The position numbers and the translations under genes are program-made. From Erysipelotrichaceae bacterium (lineage in GTDB: Bacteria > Bacillota_I > Bacilli_A > Erysipelotrichales > Erysipelotrichaceae): DNA of 64,000 nt. The notes under the pieces are model-generated. The model saw nothing but the letters and a program-made list of their open reading frames with translations. It was not told the origin of the DNA and ran no database searches. This document shows positions 11,749 through 20,804 of the stretch, piece by piece (position 1 is the first letter of the stretch; the number at the start of each line of letters is the position of its first letter). Where the stretch lies: NCBI GenBank assembly GCA_015058875.1, contig SVBN01000004.1, forward strand, positions 1 through 64,000. The letters are read 5' to 3'.

Positions 11749-12416
11749 AAAAAACAATTCTGATTTCCGCTCTGCTGCTGAGCGCATGCAGCGCACCTCC
11801 GGCTGAAAAGGCCGAGGTACATACCGAAACTCCGGCCCCCGTGACTGAACCGCAGTCTCTGCCGGAAAAAAGCCTGCCCGAGTCAGAGCTTGCAGCGGAT
11901 TCACCGCTCAGCGCCGAAAACATTGATGACTATCTGTTTTTGCCGGGTGTGCGTTACGTTGACCTGCGTTCCTGTGAACAGATTTATTCCGAAGGCGGTA
12001 TTGCCGGGTTCGTAAATATTCCGTTTTATGATGTGATTGTTTCCTGGCAGCCTCAGGAAAATGTCCTGTTTACGATGGCCAAGTCCGCTTCTGACAAAGA
12101 TACCTATCTTGGAGGCGTCGGTACTTTTTCACCGAATTATGAAGAAAGCGAAGATATCCTGCATGAAATGTTTGAACAGGACTGCCCTATCGTCTTTATT
12201 TCCACGGCCGGCGTAGAGGCTGCCTATATGATCAATCTTCTCAAGCAGTACGGTTATGACCCTTCCCTGCTGTATAATGCCGGAACATTTACAAACGGAA
12301 TAGGAAGTACTGCAGCATACCGCGATCTGGAAAATCACCGGTACTATATCGCGCCGGTGCAGGCATTCCGTGCTTCTCTTTCTTTTGACTGGGGTGAATT
12401 GAACAGCGTACAATAA
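11745..12416 (+). CDS. Rhodanese-like lipoprotein lacking the catalytic Cys
   Basis: Lipobox LLLSACSA; VRYVDLRSCEQI...; loop position reads FISTAGVEA rather than CxxGxR; overlaps apbE by 4 nt (ATGA). Confidence 0.65.
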   Translation: MKKTILISALLLSACSAPPAEKAEVHTETPAPVTEPQSLPEKSLPESELAADSPLSAENIDDYLFLPGVRYVDLRSCEQIYSEGGIAGFVNIPFYDVIVSWQPQENVLFTMAKSASDKDTYLGGVGTFSPNYEESEDILHEMFEQDCPIVFISTAGVEAAYMINLLKQYGYDPSLLYNAGTFTNGIGSTAAYRDLENHRYYIAPVQAFRASLSFDWGELNSVQ

Positions 12417-12433
12417 ACTCAAAGGAGTTTATT

Positions 12434-13120
12434 ATGTCCGGAATCCGCATTCACGCTACTATCCGCCAGCAGATATTTGAAATACTGAGAGACAGGATCA
12501 TGGAAGGGTATTACCCTGCAGGTACACGTCTTTCCGAGCAGCAGATCTGTGATGAGTTCAATATCAGCCGTTCCCCGGTACGTGAAGCTTTCCGCAATCT
12601 GGAAAGCAGCGGTCTTCTGAAAGGAACCGCCAACAAGGGTGTACAGGTAAAATCCTTTACCGCTCACGATATAACAAATCTGTATCAGGCAGAAACTATG
12701 TTTCAGATCACCAGCATACAGAACGGCGTCAGTTCAATGACTGAGGAACAGGCCGCTTCATTTGAAAAATACAGAACACTGTTTACCGATGCATACAATT
12801 CGGAAAATCTGGAACAATATCTGTCTGTGTCCGAAAAGTTCCATAATGATATTACGGCGCTCGGACAGAATGAACTGATCATTCAGATGTACCGTCAGAT
12901 CGGAACACTGAATCACAGATTCCGTCTGACTGCCCTGAAAAATCCCGAGCGTCTGCGTGCATCCCAGGAAGAGCATCTGAAGATGATCGATGCGCTGAGA
13001 GCAAAAAATGCGGATGAACTTCAGAAACTCATGCAGATGCACATCTCAGAATCATCCAGGTATGCGCTCATGGCCATTCCCGCCGCATCTCAGATTGAAA
13101 CAGAGGATGAATCTGCGTAA
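12434..13120 (+). CDS. GntR family transcriptional regulator (FCD-type C-terminus)
   Basis: GntR wHTH (IFEILRDRIMEGYYPAGTRLSEQQICDEFNISRSPVREAFRNLESSGLL); AAAGGAG ribosome site. Confidence 0.9.
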   Translation: MSGIRIHATIRQQIFEILRDRIMEGYYPAGTRLSEQQICDEFNISRSPVREAFRNLESSGLLKGTANKGVQVKSFTAHDITNLYQAETMFQITSIQNGVSSMTEEQAASFEKYRTLFTDAYNSENLEQYLSVSEKFHNDITALGQNELIIQMYRQIGTLNHRFRLTALKNPERLRASQEEHLKMIDALRAKNADELQKLMQMHISESSRYALMAIPAASQIETEDESA

Positions 13121-13188
13121 TTATATACCGCATCAGAAAAGCAGAATTCTCAGATACAGCACACTGAAAATTCCGTCTTTCTTTTTTA

Positions 13189-14589
13189 TTATGCGGCAGC
13201 TGCAGGACTGTCCAGCTGCCTGTAAATATAAACGATTGCACAGACAGAGATCACAAATGTAATCAGATCTGCCAGCGGCATGGAATACAGGATGCCGTTC
13301 AGCCCGAAGAAGACAGGAAGAATAATCGGGAATGCAACGCCGAACACCACTTCACGGATCATGGATATCACTGTTGACAGCATTGCTTTACCCAGTGCCT
13401 GAAGGTAGATAAAGGACGCTTTGTTCACACAGGCCAGTACAATCATGGACAGATAAATGCGGAATGCCTTCATGGCAAATTCGGTGTAATAAACACTTTC
13501 ATTGCCTGCTCCGAAGAGACCGATCAGCTGTCCGGGAAGCAGTTCTGTCACAGCCAGTGCCGCAAGACCAATCAGTGTTTCTGTCTTCAGCAGAAGCGTA
13601 AACAGATCCCTTGCTCTGTCATTCCTGCCGGCACCGGTGTTATACGCCGCAATCGGAGCACATCCTGCGGCTGTTCCGACGACTGCAGAAATGACAATCT
13701 GAAAGAATTTCATAACGATTCCGATGACTGCCATCGGAATCTGAGTCAGTGAAGGATCGGAGAATACCGGATCCAGCTGACTGTATTTCGATACCATGGC
13801 GTTCACTGCGGCCATGCTTGCTACAACCGACACTTGGGAAAGCAGGCTGGTCATGCCGAGCGGTACATATCTTCTCATTGTTTCCGAATATACATGCAAT
13901 GCGTCACGGCTCAGCTGTATGGTCTTCATATGCATCAGATACCGGACGGTCAGTGCTGCAGTTACAATCTGGCCGATCACTGTAGCCACGGCCGCCCCCA
14001 TCATGCCCCAGTGCAGACCGTAGATCATGATCGGATCCAGGATAATATTCGTGAACGCACCGGCCAGGGTTGCAGCCATGGCATACTTCGGATTTCCGTC
14101 TGCGCGGATCACGGGATTCAGACCCTGTCCGAACATGTAGAACGGAATACCCACCGTAATCCAGAAGAAATATTCTTTTGCGAGTGCATAGGTCTGGTCA
14201 TTGACCCTGGCACCGAAGAATGTGATCAGCTGATCTGAGGCAATCAGATACAATGCTGTCAGGATAAGACTTGAAAGAATTGTTGTGACAACCGCAGACC
14301 CGACTGCTTTTTTTGCGTCTTTTGCCTTGCCGGCACCGAGCGAAATGGACATCAGCGTACTGCATCCGTCCCCCAGCATAACCGCGATTGCCAGGGCAAC
14401 CACCGTCAGCGGAAATACAACGGTATTTGCGGCGTTGCCGTATGATCCGAGATAAGATGCGTTGGCGATAAAGATCTGATCGACGATGTTGTAGAGTGCT
14501 CCGGTAAGCAGGGAAATCACACACGGAACCGAGTATTTTCTCATCAGTGTACTGAGAGATTCCGTTTCCAGAAAACTGTTCTGTTTCAT
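13189..14589 (-). CDS. MATE family efflux transporter
   Basis: MATE-like (VISLLTGALYNIVDQIFIAN); start at MKQNSFLE with GGAGGA upstream. Confidence 0.88.
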   Translation of the reverse strand: MKQNSFLETESLSTLMRKYSVPCVISLLTGALYNIVDQIFIANASYLGSYGNAANTVVFPLTVVALAIAVMLGDGCSTLMSISLGAGKAKDAKKAVGSAVVTTILSSLILTALYLIASDQLITFFGARVNDQTYALAKEYFFWITVGIPFYMFGQGLNPVIRADGNPKYAMAATLAGAFTNIILDPIMIYGLHWGMMGAAVATVIGQIVTAALTVRYLMHMKTIQLSRDALHVYSETMRRYVPLGMTSLLSQVSVVASMAAVNAMVSKYSQLDPVFSDPSLTQIPMAVIGIVMKFFQIVISAVVGTAAGCAPIAAYNTGAGRNDRARDLFTLLLKTETLIGLAALAVTELLPGQLIGLFGAGNESVYYTEFAMKAFRIYLSMIVLACVNKASFIYLQALGKAMLSTVISMIREVVFGVAFPIILPVFFGLNGILYSMPLADLITFVISVCAIVYIYRQLDSPAAAA

Positions 14590-14772
14590 CAAATTCATCC
14601 TCCATTGATATCGGAGATTTCTGCCAAAGCTGAACAAAAAGAAAAATGCGCAGGTCCTGCCCGGACTTACGCACTTGACTTGCTGCTCAGCGATTTGGAT
14701 TTTACATCAGAAATGAATCTGCAGTCAAAACTTTTTTGCGTCAGAAATGATGCAGAACATGAATAACCTTTC

Positions 14773-16164
14773 CTATGATCTCTGCTCCGTTTTCCCGGAA
14801 GCATTCACAAAAGCTTCTTCGAGCCTTCCGTTTTTCTTCAGCCAGAAATAGTACCCGTAAACACAGAGCGCCTGGAAAAACCAGCCGACCGGGAAGCCGT
14901 AGAATACATTCCGGATATTCCAGTCGATATGCATGGATACGTACAGGAATATCTGACGGATGCCGATCATGCCGATCAGTGATAACAGCATGACCTGTCT
15001 GGAAAAGCCGAATCCTCTGAGTGATCCGGACATCACCTGATTCAGACACATCAGGAAGTAAAACGGAACCATGATATGAATCATCTGCGAGCCGACCCGC
15101 ATGACCTCCGCATCGCGGTTGAACAGACCGATGAAGAAGTTCGAGTTCAGCATCAGCGGGATGCCCATGACGGCAATCGAAATCATGCCCATGACAAAGG
15201 TTGTGACCATGCCGCTGCGGATGCGCTCCCGCTTTCCGGCACCGACATTCTGGGATACAAAAGTGGTTACGGCAAGACCGAGAGCCTGACACGGCATCGA
15301 AACAAACCGGTCCAGACGCTGGGCAACACCGACACCGGCGGTTGCCGTAGAGCCGAAGCTGTTGATATATCTGTGCACAAACAGATTGGAAATGGAAATC
15401 AGAGACGACTGGATGCCGGCTGGCAGACCGAGATCAATCACTTCCATCAGAAGATCTTTTTCGATTTTCAGTTCGCTGACGCTGAACCGGTAGCGCTCAT
15501 CCAGCCGCATCATATTCCGCAGCACCATGCATACCGATACAAACTGGGAGACGATCGTGGCGATAGCAACACCGATGACGCCAAGTCCGGCATAGCGGAC
15601 CAGAATAATGTCCAGAACAATATTCAGACAGCTGGCAGTGACCAGCGCATAGAACGGACTGCGGGAATCACCGACCGCACGCATGACACCGGATTCCACA
15701 TTATAGATGGAAGTAAACAGGATTCCCATGATATAGATTTTCAGATATGCATCTGCCTGGGTAAAAATATCTTCCGGACATCCGACGATCCCGAGCAGGA
15801 ATTTCGAGAATACGGCACCGAACACAGCCATCGTGACACCGACGATCAATGCAAACATGACCGTCGTATGAATCGACCGCTTCAGCCGGTCATAATCTCT
15901 CTTTCCGAAATTCCGGGCAAACAGAACCGAAGCCCCCGCCGACATTCCGGTAAAGAATCCGATGAGCAGATTTGAAATCGGAGCACAGGTATTCACCGCT
16001 GCCAGTGCGCCTTTTCCGACAAAGTTTCCGACCACCAGCGAGTCAACGCTGTTATACAGATTCTGAAAGAGATTGCCCAGAAAAATCGGGGCAGAAAACA
16101 ACAGGATCTGTTTATAGATATTGCCTTCCGTCAGATCCATGGTTCGCCGGTTTGTGCCTGCCAT
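14773..16164 (-). CDS. MATE family efflux transporter
   Basis: MATE-like (QILLFSAPIFLGNLFQNLYNSVDSLVVGNFVG); start at MAGTNRRT with GGGAGG upstream. Confidence 0.9.
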   Translation of the reverse strand: MAGTNRRTMDLTEGNIYKQILLFSAPIFLGNLFQNLYNSVDSLVVGNFVGKGALAAVNTCAPISNLLIGFFTGMSAGASVLFARNFGKRDYDRLKRSIHTTVMFALIVGVTMAVFGAVFSKFLLGIVGCPEDIFTQADAYLKIYIMGILFTSIYNVESGVMRAVGDSRSPFYALVTASCLNIVLDIILVRYAGLGVIGVAIATIVSQFVSVCMVLRNMMRLDERYRFSVSELKIEKDLLMEVIDLGLPAGIQSSLISISNLFVHRYINSFGSTATAGVGVAQRLDRFVSMPCQALGLAVTTFVSQNVGAGKRERIRSGMVTTFVMGMISIAVMGIPLMLNSNFFIGLFNRDAEVMRVGSQMIHIMVPFYFLMCLNQVMSGSLRGFGFSRQVMLLSLIGMIGIRQIFLYVSMHIDWNIRNVFYGFPVGWFFQALCVYGYYFWLKKNGRLEEAFVNASGKTEQRS

Positions 16165-16268
16165 ACTACGCCTCCCGTTATCAGCCCTGTCATTATAAAC
16201 TGATTGCATGATGCAACTCAATTGCAGATTTCACAGGAATATGACCGGTTTCCGGATGCCGGGTATTC

Positions 16269-16297
16269 TTGACACAGATTTCCGGCAGTCTGATAAT
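16269..16297 (+). promoter_or_regulatory. Sigma-A-like promoter for the YitT-like gene
   Basis: TTGACA (16269-16274), 17-bp spacer, GATAAT (16292-16297). Confidence 0.7.
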
Positions 16298-16325
16298 AAA
16301 CGGGTATTGGGCGAAAGCTCTGATC

Positions 16326-16360
16326 CACGTCTGTCAGGGAAAATGACAGACGTGTTTTGT
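16326..16360 (+). promoter_or_regulatory. Leader hairpin with T-rich 3' flank just upstream of the YitT-like ribosome site
   Basis: CACGTCTGTCA-GGGAAAA-TGACAGACGTG, 11-bp perfect stem, then TTTTGTTT. Confidence 0.6.
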
Positions 16361-16371
16361 TTGGAGGGATT

Positions 16372-17223
16372 ATGCGGAATTCGTATGTATCTGTTCTGAT
16401 CATCATTCTCGGGAATGTGCTCTACGCACTGACCGTCCGTCTGTTTCTGATCCCGGCGGGTCTGATTACCGGCGGATCCACAGGCATTGCGCTGTTTGTG
16501 CATCATCTGACCGGCATGTCCACCGCCGGATTTGTATTTGCATTCAACCTTCTCATGCTGGGGGCGGGATATCTCGTGCTCGGCAGGAAGTTTGCCATGA
16601 CGACTGTCCTGAGCACATTTGTCTATCCGGCCGCACTGCATGTATTTGAACTGCTGTTTCATGATCTTGTTCTGACGGAAGATCCGATGATCTGCACGAT
16701 CTTTTCTGGTCTCGGCATCGGAATTTCCCTTGCCATGGTTATCCGGGAAGGCGCTTCCACCGGCGGAATGGATATTCCTCCGCTGATTCTGAACCGCCTG
16801 TTCCATTTCAATGTTTCGGTTATGCTGTATCTCTTCGACTGCATTATCCTTGTCATGCAGGCATTCCATACCGCTCCGGAAAATATTCTCTACGGCATCC
16901 TGCTGGTTCTGATCTATTCCCTTACGCTGGACAGGTTTATCCTGATCGGAACATCCAGAACCGAGGTAAAGATCATCAGCCGGAAATCCGATGAAATCCG
17001 GAAGGCAATCCTATCCGATCTGGACCGCGGCGTCACGGTGCTGCACGGGGAAGGCGGATACAGCAATGAACAGGAGATGATCCTGTTAACAGTCATTTCC
17101 AACCGCCAGCTTCCGGCAGTTGAAACACTGGTCCGAAGACTGGATGAAGAAGCGTTCCTGATAGTCAGCCGTGTAACCGAAGTGCGCGGCAGAGGATTCA
17201 CATTGAAAAAAGAGTATCTGTAA
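16372..17223 (+). CDS. YitT family membrane protein (DUF161/DUF2179)
   Basis: YitT-like architecture (LYALTVRLFLIPAGLITGGSTGIALFVHHLTG; C-terminal VSRVTEVRGRGFTLKKEYL); GGAGGG ribosome site; start 16372 preferred over TTG at 16357. Confidence 0.85.
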   Translation: MRNSYVSVLIIILGNVLYALTVRLFLIPAGLITGGSTGIALFVHHLTGMSTAGFVFAFNLLMLGAGYLVLGRKFAMTTVLSTFVYPAALHVFELLFHDLVLTEDPMICTIFSGLGIGISLAMVIREGASTGGMDIPPLILNRLFHFNVSVMLYLFDCIILVMQAFHTAPENILYGILLVLIYSLTLDRFILIGTSRTEVKIISRKSDEIRKAILSDLDRGVTVLHGEGGYSNEQEMILLTVISNRQLPAVETLVRRLDEEAFLIVSRVTEVRGRGFTLKKEYL

Positions 17224-17224
17224 A

Positions 17225-17259
17225 GAAAACATCCTCCGCATTTCGCAGAGGATGTTTTC
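17225..17259. terminator. Bidirectional-type terminator between convergent genes
   Basis: GAAAACATCCTC ... GAGGATGTTTTC inverted repeat. Confidence 0.65.
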
Positions 17260-17271
17260 CGGTACATGTCG

Positions 17272-18183
17272 TTACAGTATGACAATACTGTCTTTATTGA
17301 TGTGCTTCAGATCAGCGGAACCGGTCGCGGCCATTGCGCCTTTCAGTTCCGCAGTCATTTCATTGATCTTTGCGGTAAGACCTTCCGGTCCGCCCTGCAT
17401 ATAGGCGCCCAGCAGTCCTCTTGCACAGAGAACGCCGTCGGCACCGAGTGCCAGCGCCTTGAATGCGTCATATCCTGTCAGGATGCCGCCGTCAACGAAG
17501 ATCTTCATCTCATCTCCGACCGCTTTGCGGATTTCCGGCAGAATCATAAGCGGGGGCACCGCACTCGGGAACCGGTTGTTGTGGCCTGAAAGAATCAGTC
17601 CGGCAATGCCGATCTCTTTTGCGATCAGTGCATCTCTGACACACTGGACATCCTTCAGGAAGAACGGAAGCGGGGATGCATCATTCAGCATCTTCAGTTC
17701 TTCTTTTGTCTTTGATTTGAATGCTTTTCCCTTCTGCCCGTCATCGACGCCGTATACCGTCATGCCGTGGGAAATATCCATCGCATATGCCACGGCACCG
17801 TGTTCCGTATCATATCTGATATCTTCCAGCAGCTGCTCATTATCCGCCAGCGGTTTCAGCACGCGGGCTGCCGCAAGACCTTCTTCCAGGAACTGTTTCC
17901 AGATATCCGGATTATGATAATCACTGAAATAAACCGAACCGGCTTCATTGATCGCTCTGGCATATCCGATAATGCCGCTTTCATGATGATGCTGACCGCC
18001 GATCGGTCCTGCCAGAATCGGAGTTTTAAACGATCTTCCAAAGAAGTCAAAGGAAACATCCGCTTCGCTGTCACCGATAAACTGATAGGAAATCATGATG
18101 GAATCTCTGTATTTGTCGGAAAGCAGGTTGGAACTCATGGACCGGATCTGTACCGGTCCGCCTTTTTTCTTTTCTTCTGCCAT
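17272..18183 (-). CDS. FMN-dependent alpha-hydroxy-acid oxidizing protein-like (LldD superfamily)
   Basis: TIM-barrel FMN motifs ILAGPIGGQ, GLILSGHNNR, IFVDGGILTGYDAFKALALGADGVLCAR. Confidence 0.75.
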   Translation of the reverse strand: MAEEKKKGGPVQIRSMSSNLLSDKYRDSIMISYQFIGDSEADVSFDFFGRSFKTPILAGPIGGQHHHESGIIGYARAINEAGSVYFSDYHNPDIWKQFLEEGLAAARVLKPLADNEQLLEDIRYDTEHGAVAYAMDISHGMTVYGVDDGQKGKAFKSKTKEELKMLNDASPLPFFLKDVQCVRDALIAKEIGIAGLILSGHNNRFPSAVPPLMILPEIRKAVGDEMKIFVDGGILTGYDAFKALALGADGVLCARGLLGAYMQGGPEGLTAKINEMTAELKGAMAATGSADLKHINKDSIVIL

Positions 18184-18300
18184 ACGTATTCACCTCGTCT
18201 GCGTACATTATAAAAACCGGAAAATATAGCTGACTCTCAGAAATGTACGAACATCTGCTCTTATTTCTGACAGAAAGACATATTTCCCGGGAAATGATTA

Positions 18301-19725
18301 TTATTGTTCTGAAATCTGTTCCAGATCCAGCAGAAGGATGCCTGCCGCCAGCATATCCGCAGCGCCTCCGGGACTGATATTCCTGCGGACAAACTCTTCG
18401 TTCATTCCCTGCAGTGCCTGCATGGTCATGCCTTTTTCCAGAAGTTCTCCGGACGCCTGCCGGACATATTTCATATCCTCCATTGTACCGCGTGAAAGAA
18501 TGTTGGTATCATCCAGGTTCTTCATCACCGACAGCAGGATATGCAGGTTGCGGGTGTTTCTGTCCGGGTATTCCCTTCTTCCGCAGGCCAATGCTTCTTT
18601 CAGTTCGGGGAAGCCGTCCATTGCCTGTCCCCGGACTCCGCGGATGCCGTATTTCCGGTACAGTTTTTCCCCATGGCTTTCCGGCTCTTTTTGATCCATC
18701 CGGAGAAAATCCTGTTCCATGATGGGTTTGGATATTTCCGAGGCAAAGGAAAGAATTTCTTCCGGTACATACCTGCCGGTCTGCTCATACAGATATCCCG
18801 CGCAGGCCAGAATGATTCCCATGGAAAAGATCATCCCCTTATGCGTATTCACATGGTCCGTGCGCTCCAGCATCGCTTTCTCGGCGTCGATGCCGATCCT
18901 GCGGATCACCGGAAAAATATCTTCTTTCGAATATCTTCTTCCTGCCTGGAACATTGCGGTCAGATACGGTGCCACCGCATAGGTGCTCTGATAGAATGTC
19001 TGAACATTCATATCCTGATGCGATCCGTTGTCATGCAGGTCCACAAGACCGGGCTTAGGAGTGGTATTGACTTCTTCCCTGAGTGCCTTTGCACAGAGAC
19101 GGTACATCCGTTTCGTCTCTTCGTCACCTCCCAGATATGCGCTCAGCAGTTCCGCATGAATCAGATCGGAGATTTCCTGCCGGTATTCCGGGGACTTTTC
19201 CTTATCCTGTATGAAGTAATCCGGGATCTCTTCCGCATCCTTATTGTAGAAAGAGTGATCTGCTTCAAATGCATGCACGGCTTCCGGGAAAGAGTATTCC
19301 TCTGATTCCACCCGGATACCTGCCAGGGTCTTTTCAAACTGTTTCCGGTTTTCCAGAAATATGATATGGTCCGTGCTGCATACGGGGTTCAGTCCTTCGT
19401 GGGAAAAGATGCCGAGATTCTTCGGCTTGGTAAATCCGCCGAACTGCATGCGTCCGTGCTCATACATATATTCAAACAGCTTTCCCATGATCATGCCGGA
19501 GATGCCCTGCCCGCGGTACTGTTCCGCAACCGCAACGCATTTCAGCAGATGACCGGAAAGCGCTCCGGTACCTGCCGGTTCGGATGTGCTTTCTTCCCTG
19601 ACCAGCACGGTATACTCCCGCAGAGGATCATATGAAAGACCTGCAGCTTCCAGCAGACGCTGAACTTCCTGCAGTTCCTTTCCCTGATTACCGTATATTT
19701 CCTCAATATAGAATCCATTCTCCAT
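18301..19725 (-). CDS. citG: GNAT-domain / triphosphoribosyl-dephospho-CoA synthase (CitG) fusion
   Basis: N-terminus CitC-like acetyltransferase (CVAVAEQYRGQGISGMIMGKLFEYM); C-terminus CitG (EVNTTPKPGLVDLHDNGSHQDM, TDHVNTHKGMIFSMG, DTNILSRG). Confidence 0.85.
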   Translation of the reverse strand: MENGFYIEEIYGNQGKELQEVQRLLEAAGLSYDPLREYTVLVREESTSEPAGTGALSGHLLKCVAVAEQYRGQGISGMIMGKLFEYMYEHGRMQFGGFTKPKNLGIFSHEGLNPVCSTDHIIFLENRKQFEKTLAGIRVESEEYSFPEAVHAFEADHSFYNKDAEEIPDYFIQDKEKSPEYRQEISDLIHAELLSAYLGGDEETKRMYRLCAKALREEVNTTPKPGLVDLHDNGSHQDMNVQTFYQSTYAVAPYLTAMFQAGRRYSKEDIFPVIRRIGIDAEKAMLERTDHVNTHKGMIFSMGIILACAGYLYEQTGRYVPEEILSFASEISKPIMEQDFLRMDQKEPESHGEKLYRKYGIRGVRGQAMDGFPELKEALACGRREYPDRNTRNLHILLSVMKNLDDTNILSRGTMEDMKYVRQASGELLEKGMTMQALQGMNEEFVRRNISPGGAADMLAAGILLLDLEQISEQ

Positions 19726-19728
19726 TGA

Positions 19729-20247
19729 TTACTCCCGTCTGAGCAGCAGTCTTGTTTCTTCTGTTTCTGTCAGAATCATCCGGACCATGCGGCAGTCTGT
19801 TTCAAATCCGCAGGACTGATAAAAGCCGATTGCATTCCGGTTGGCAGACAGCGCCTTTACGGCAATTGTTTTCTGCGGCAGAAGTTCCAGGCATGCCCGG
19901 ATCAGTTTCCTGCCGATTCCCCTGTGCCGGTATTCTTTCAGTATATAAAGCGCATATACCTCTCCGGCGTTTTCCAGATCTTCATCCCTGCACTCGCCGT
20001 ACACTGCCGTTCCCACTACTTTACCATCCTGTTGGGCAACGATACAGTTCCCGAGATTGCGGTGTGCAGACGCAATGCATCTCTCCAATGTCAGTCTCTT
20101 CAGAAATTCCGGATCTATCATGCCGGGATATGTATCATGCCAGCTGCTGTAAATCACATAAGCCTGTGCTTCACAGTCTTCTTCCTTCATTTCACGGATG
20201 ACGGTTTCCTGATCCGGGGCACAACGTTCCCTGTTTCTCTCATCCAT
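19729..20247 (-). CDS. GNAT family N-acetyltransferase
   Basis: GNAT motif (LYILKEYRHRGIGRKLIRACLE); overlaps the RraA-like gene; alternative ATGA start at 20190. Confidence 0.8.
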   Translation of the reverse strand: MDERNRERCAPDQETVIREMKEEDCEAQAYVIYSSWHDTYPGMIDPEFLKRLTLERCIASAHRNLGNCIVAQQDGKVVGTAVYGECRDEDLENAGEVYALYILKEYRHRGIGRKLIRACLELLPQKTIAVKALSANRNAIGFYQSCGFETDCRMVRMILTETEETRLLLRRE

Positions 20248-20804
20248 TGTTCCAGTTCCTCCTGCAGATCTCTTTTAGCCTGTGCCTTTGCCATGATTTC
20301 CTCCGCATCTTCCGGATGAATGACAATCACGCCGTTCTGATCCGCGCAGATAATATCTCCCGGATTTACCGCTGCGCCGGCGCATTCCACCGGTACATTG
20401 ATCTGTCCTTCCTGTTTCTGAAGGGAAGAACGTGCACATAAGCCCAATGCAAACACGGGCAGTCCCGCTGCTTCACACCCTTCCTTGTCACGGTACAGAC
20501 CGTCGATAATCACGCCTTCCGCCCCGAGCATCTTCGCACATACGGAACGGTGATCTCCCCAGTATGCGCTTTTCTGCCAGCCTTTTCCGGCAATCACCAG
20601 AATATCCCCTTCCTTCAGTTCCATAATCGCATCCGGCACCATTCCGGCGATACCTTCCGGAATATCCAGCGTGACTGCTCTGCCGCAGATATGCGGTGTG
20701 CCGAATGCCGGCTTGATCCGGTAATCCATGACGTCCGGTTCCGCACATCCGTCACACAGCTCCGGTACGGTAAATGTTCTCAGTTTTTCAATCAGTTCTT
20801 TCAT
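20187..20804 (-). CDS. RraA-like / HMG-CHA aldolase family protein
   Basis: RraA-fold motifs GDILVIAGKGWQKSAYWGDHRSVCAKMLGAEGVIIDGLYRD. Confidence 0.8.
   Translation of the reverse strand: MKELIEKLRTFTVPELCDGCAEPDVMDYRIKPAFGTPHICGRAVTLDIPEGIAGMVPDAIMELKEGDILVIAGKGWQKSAYWGDHRSVCAKMLGAEGVIIDGLYRDKEGCEAAGLPVFALGLCARSSLQKQEGQINVPVECAGAAVNPGDIICADQNGVIVIHPEDAEEIMAKAQAKRDLQEELEQWMRETGNVVPRIRKPSSVK

Noticed and set aside
15076-15975. 299-aa plus-strand ORF antisense to a MATE gene
   Set aside because: Hydrophilic His/Asp-rich translation typical of an antisense membrane-protein frame
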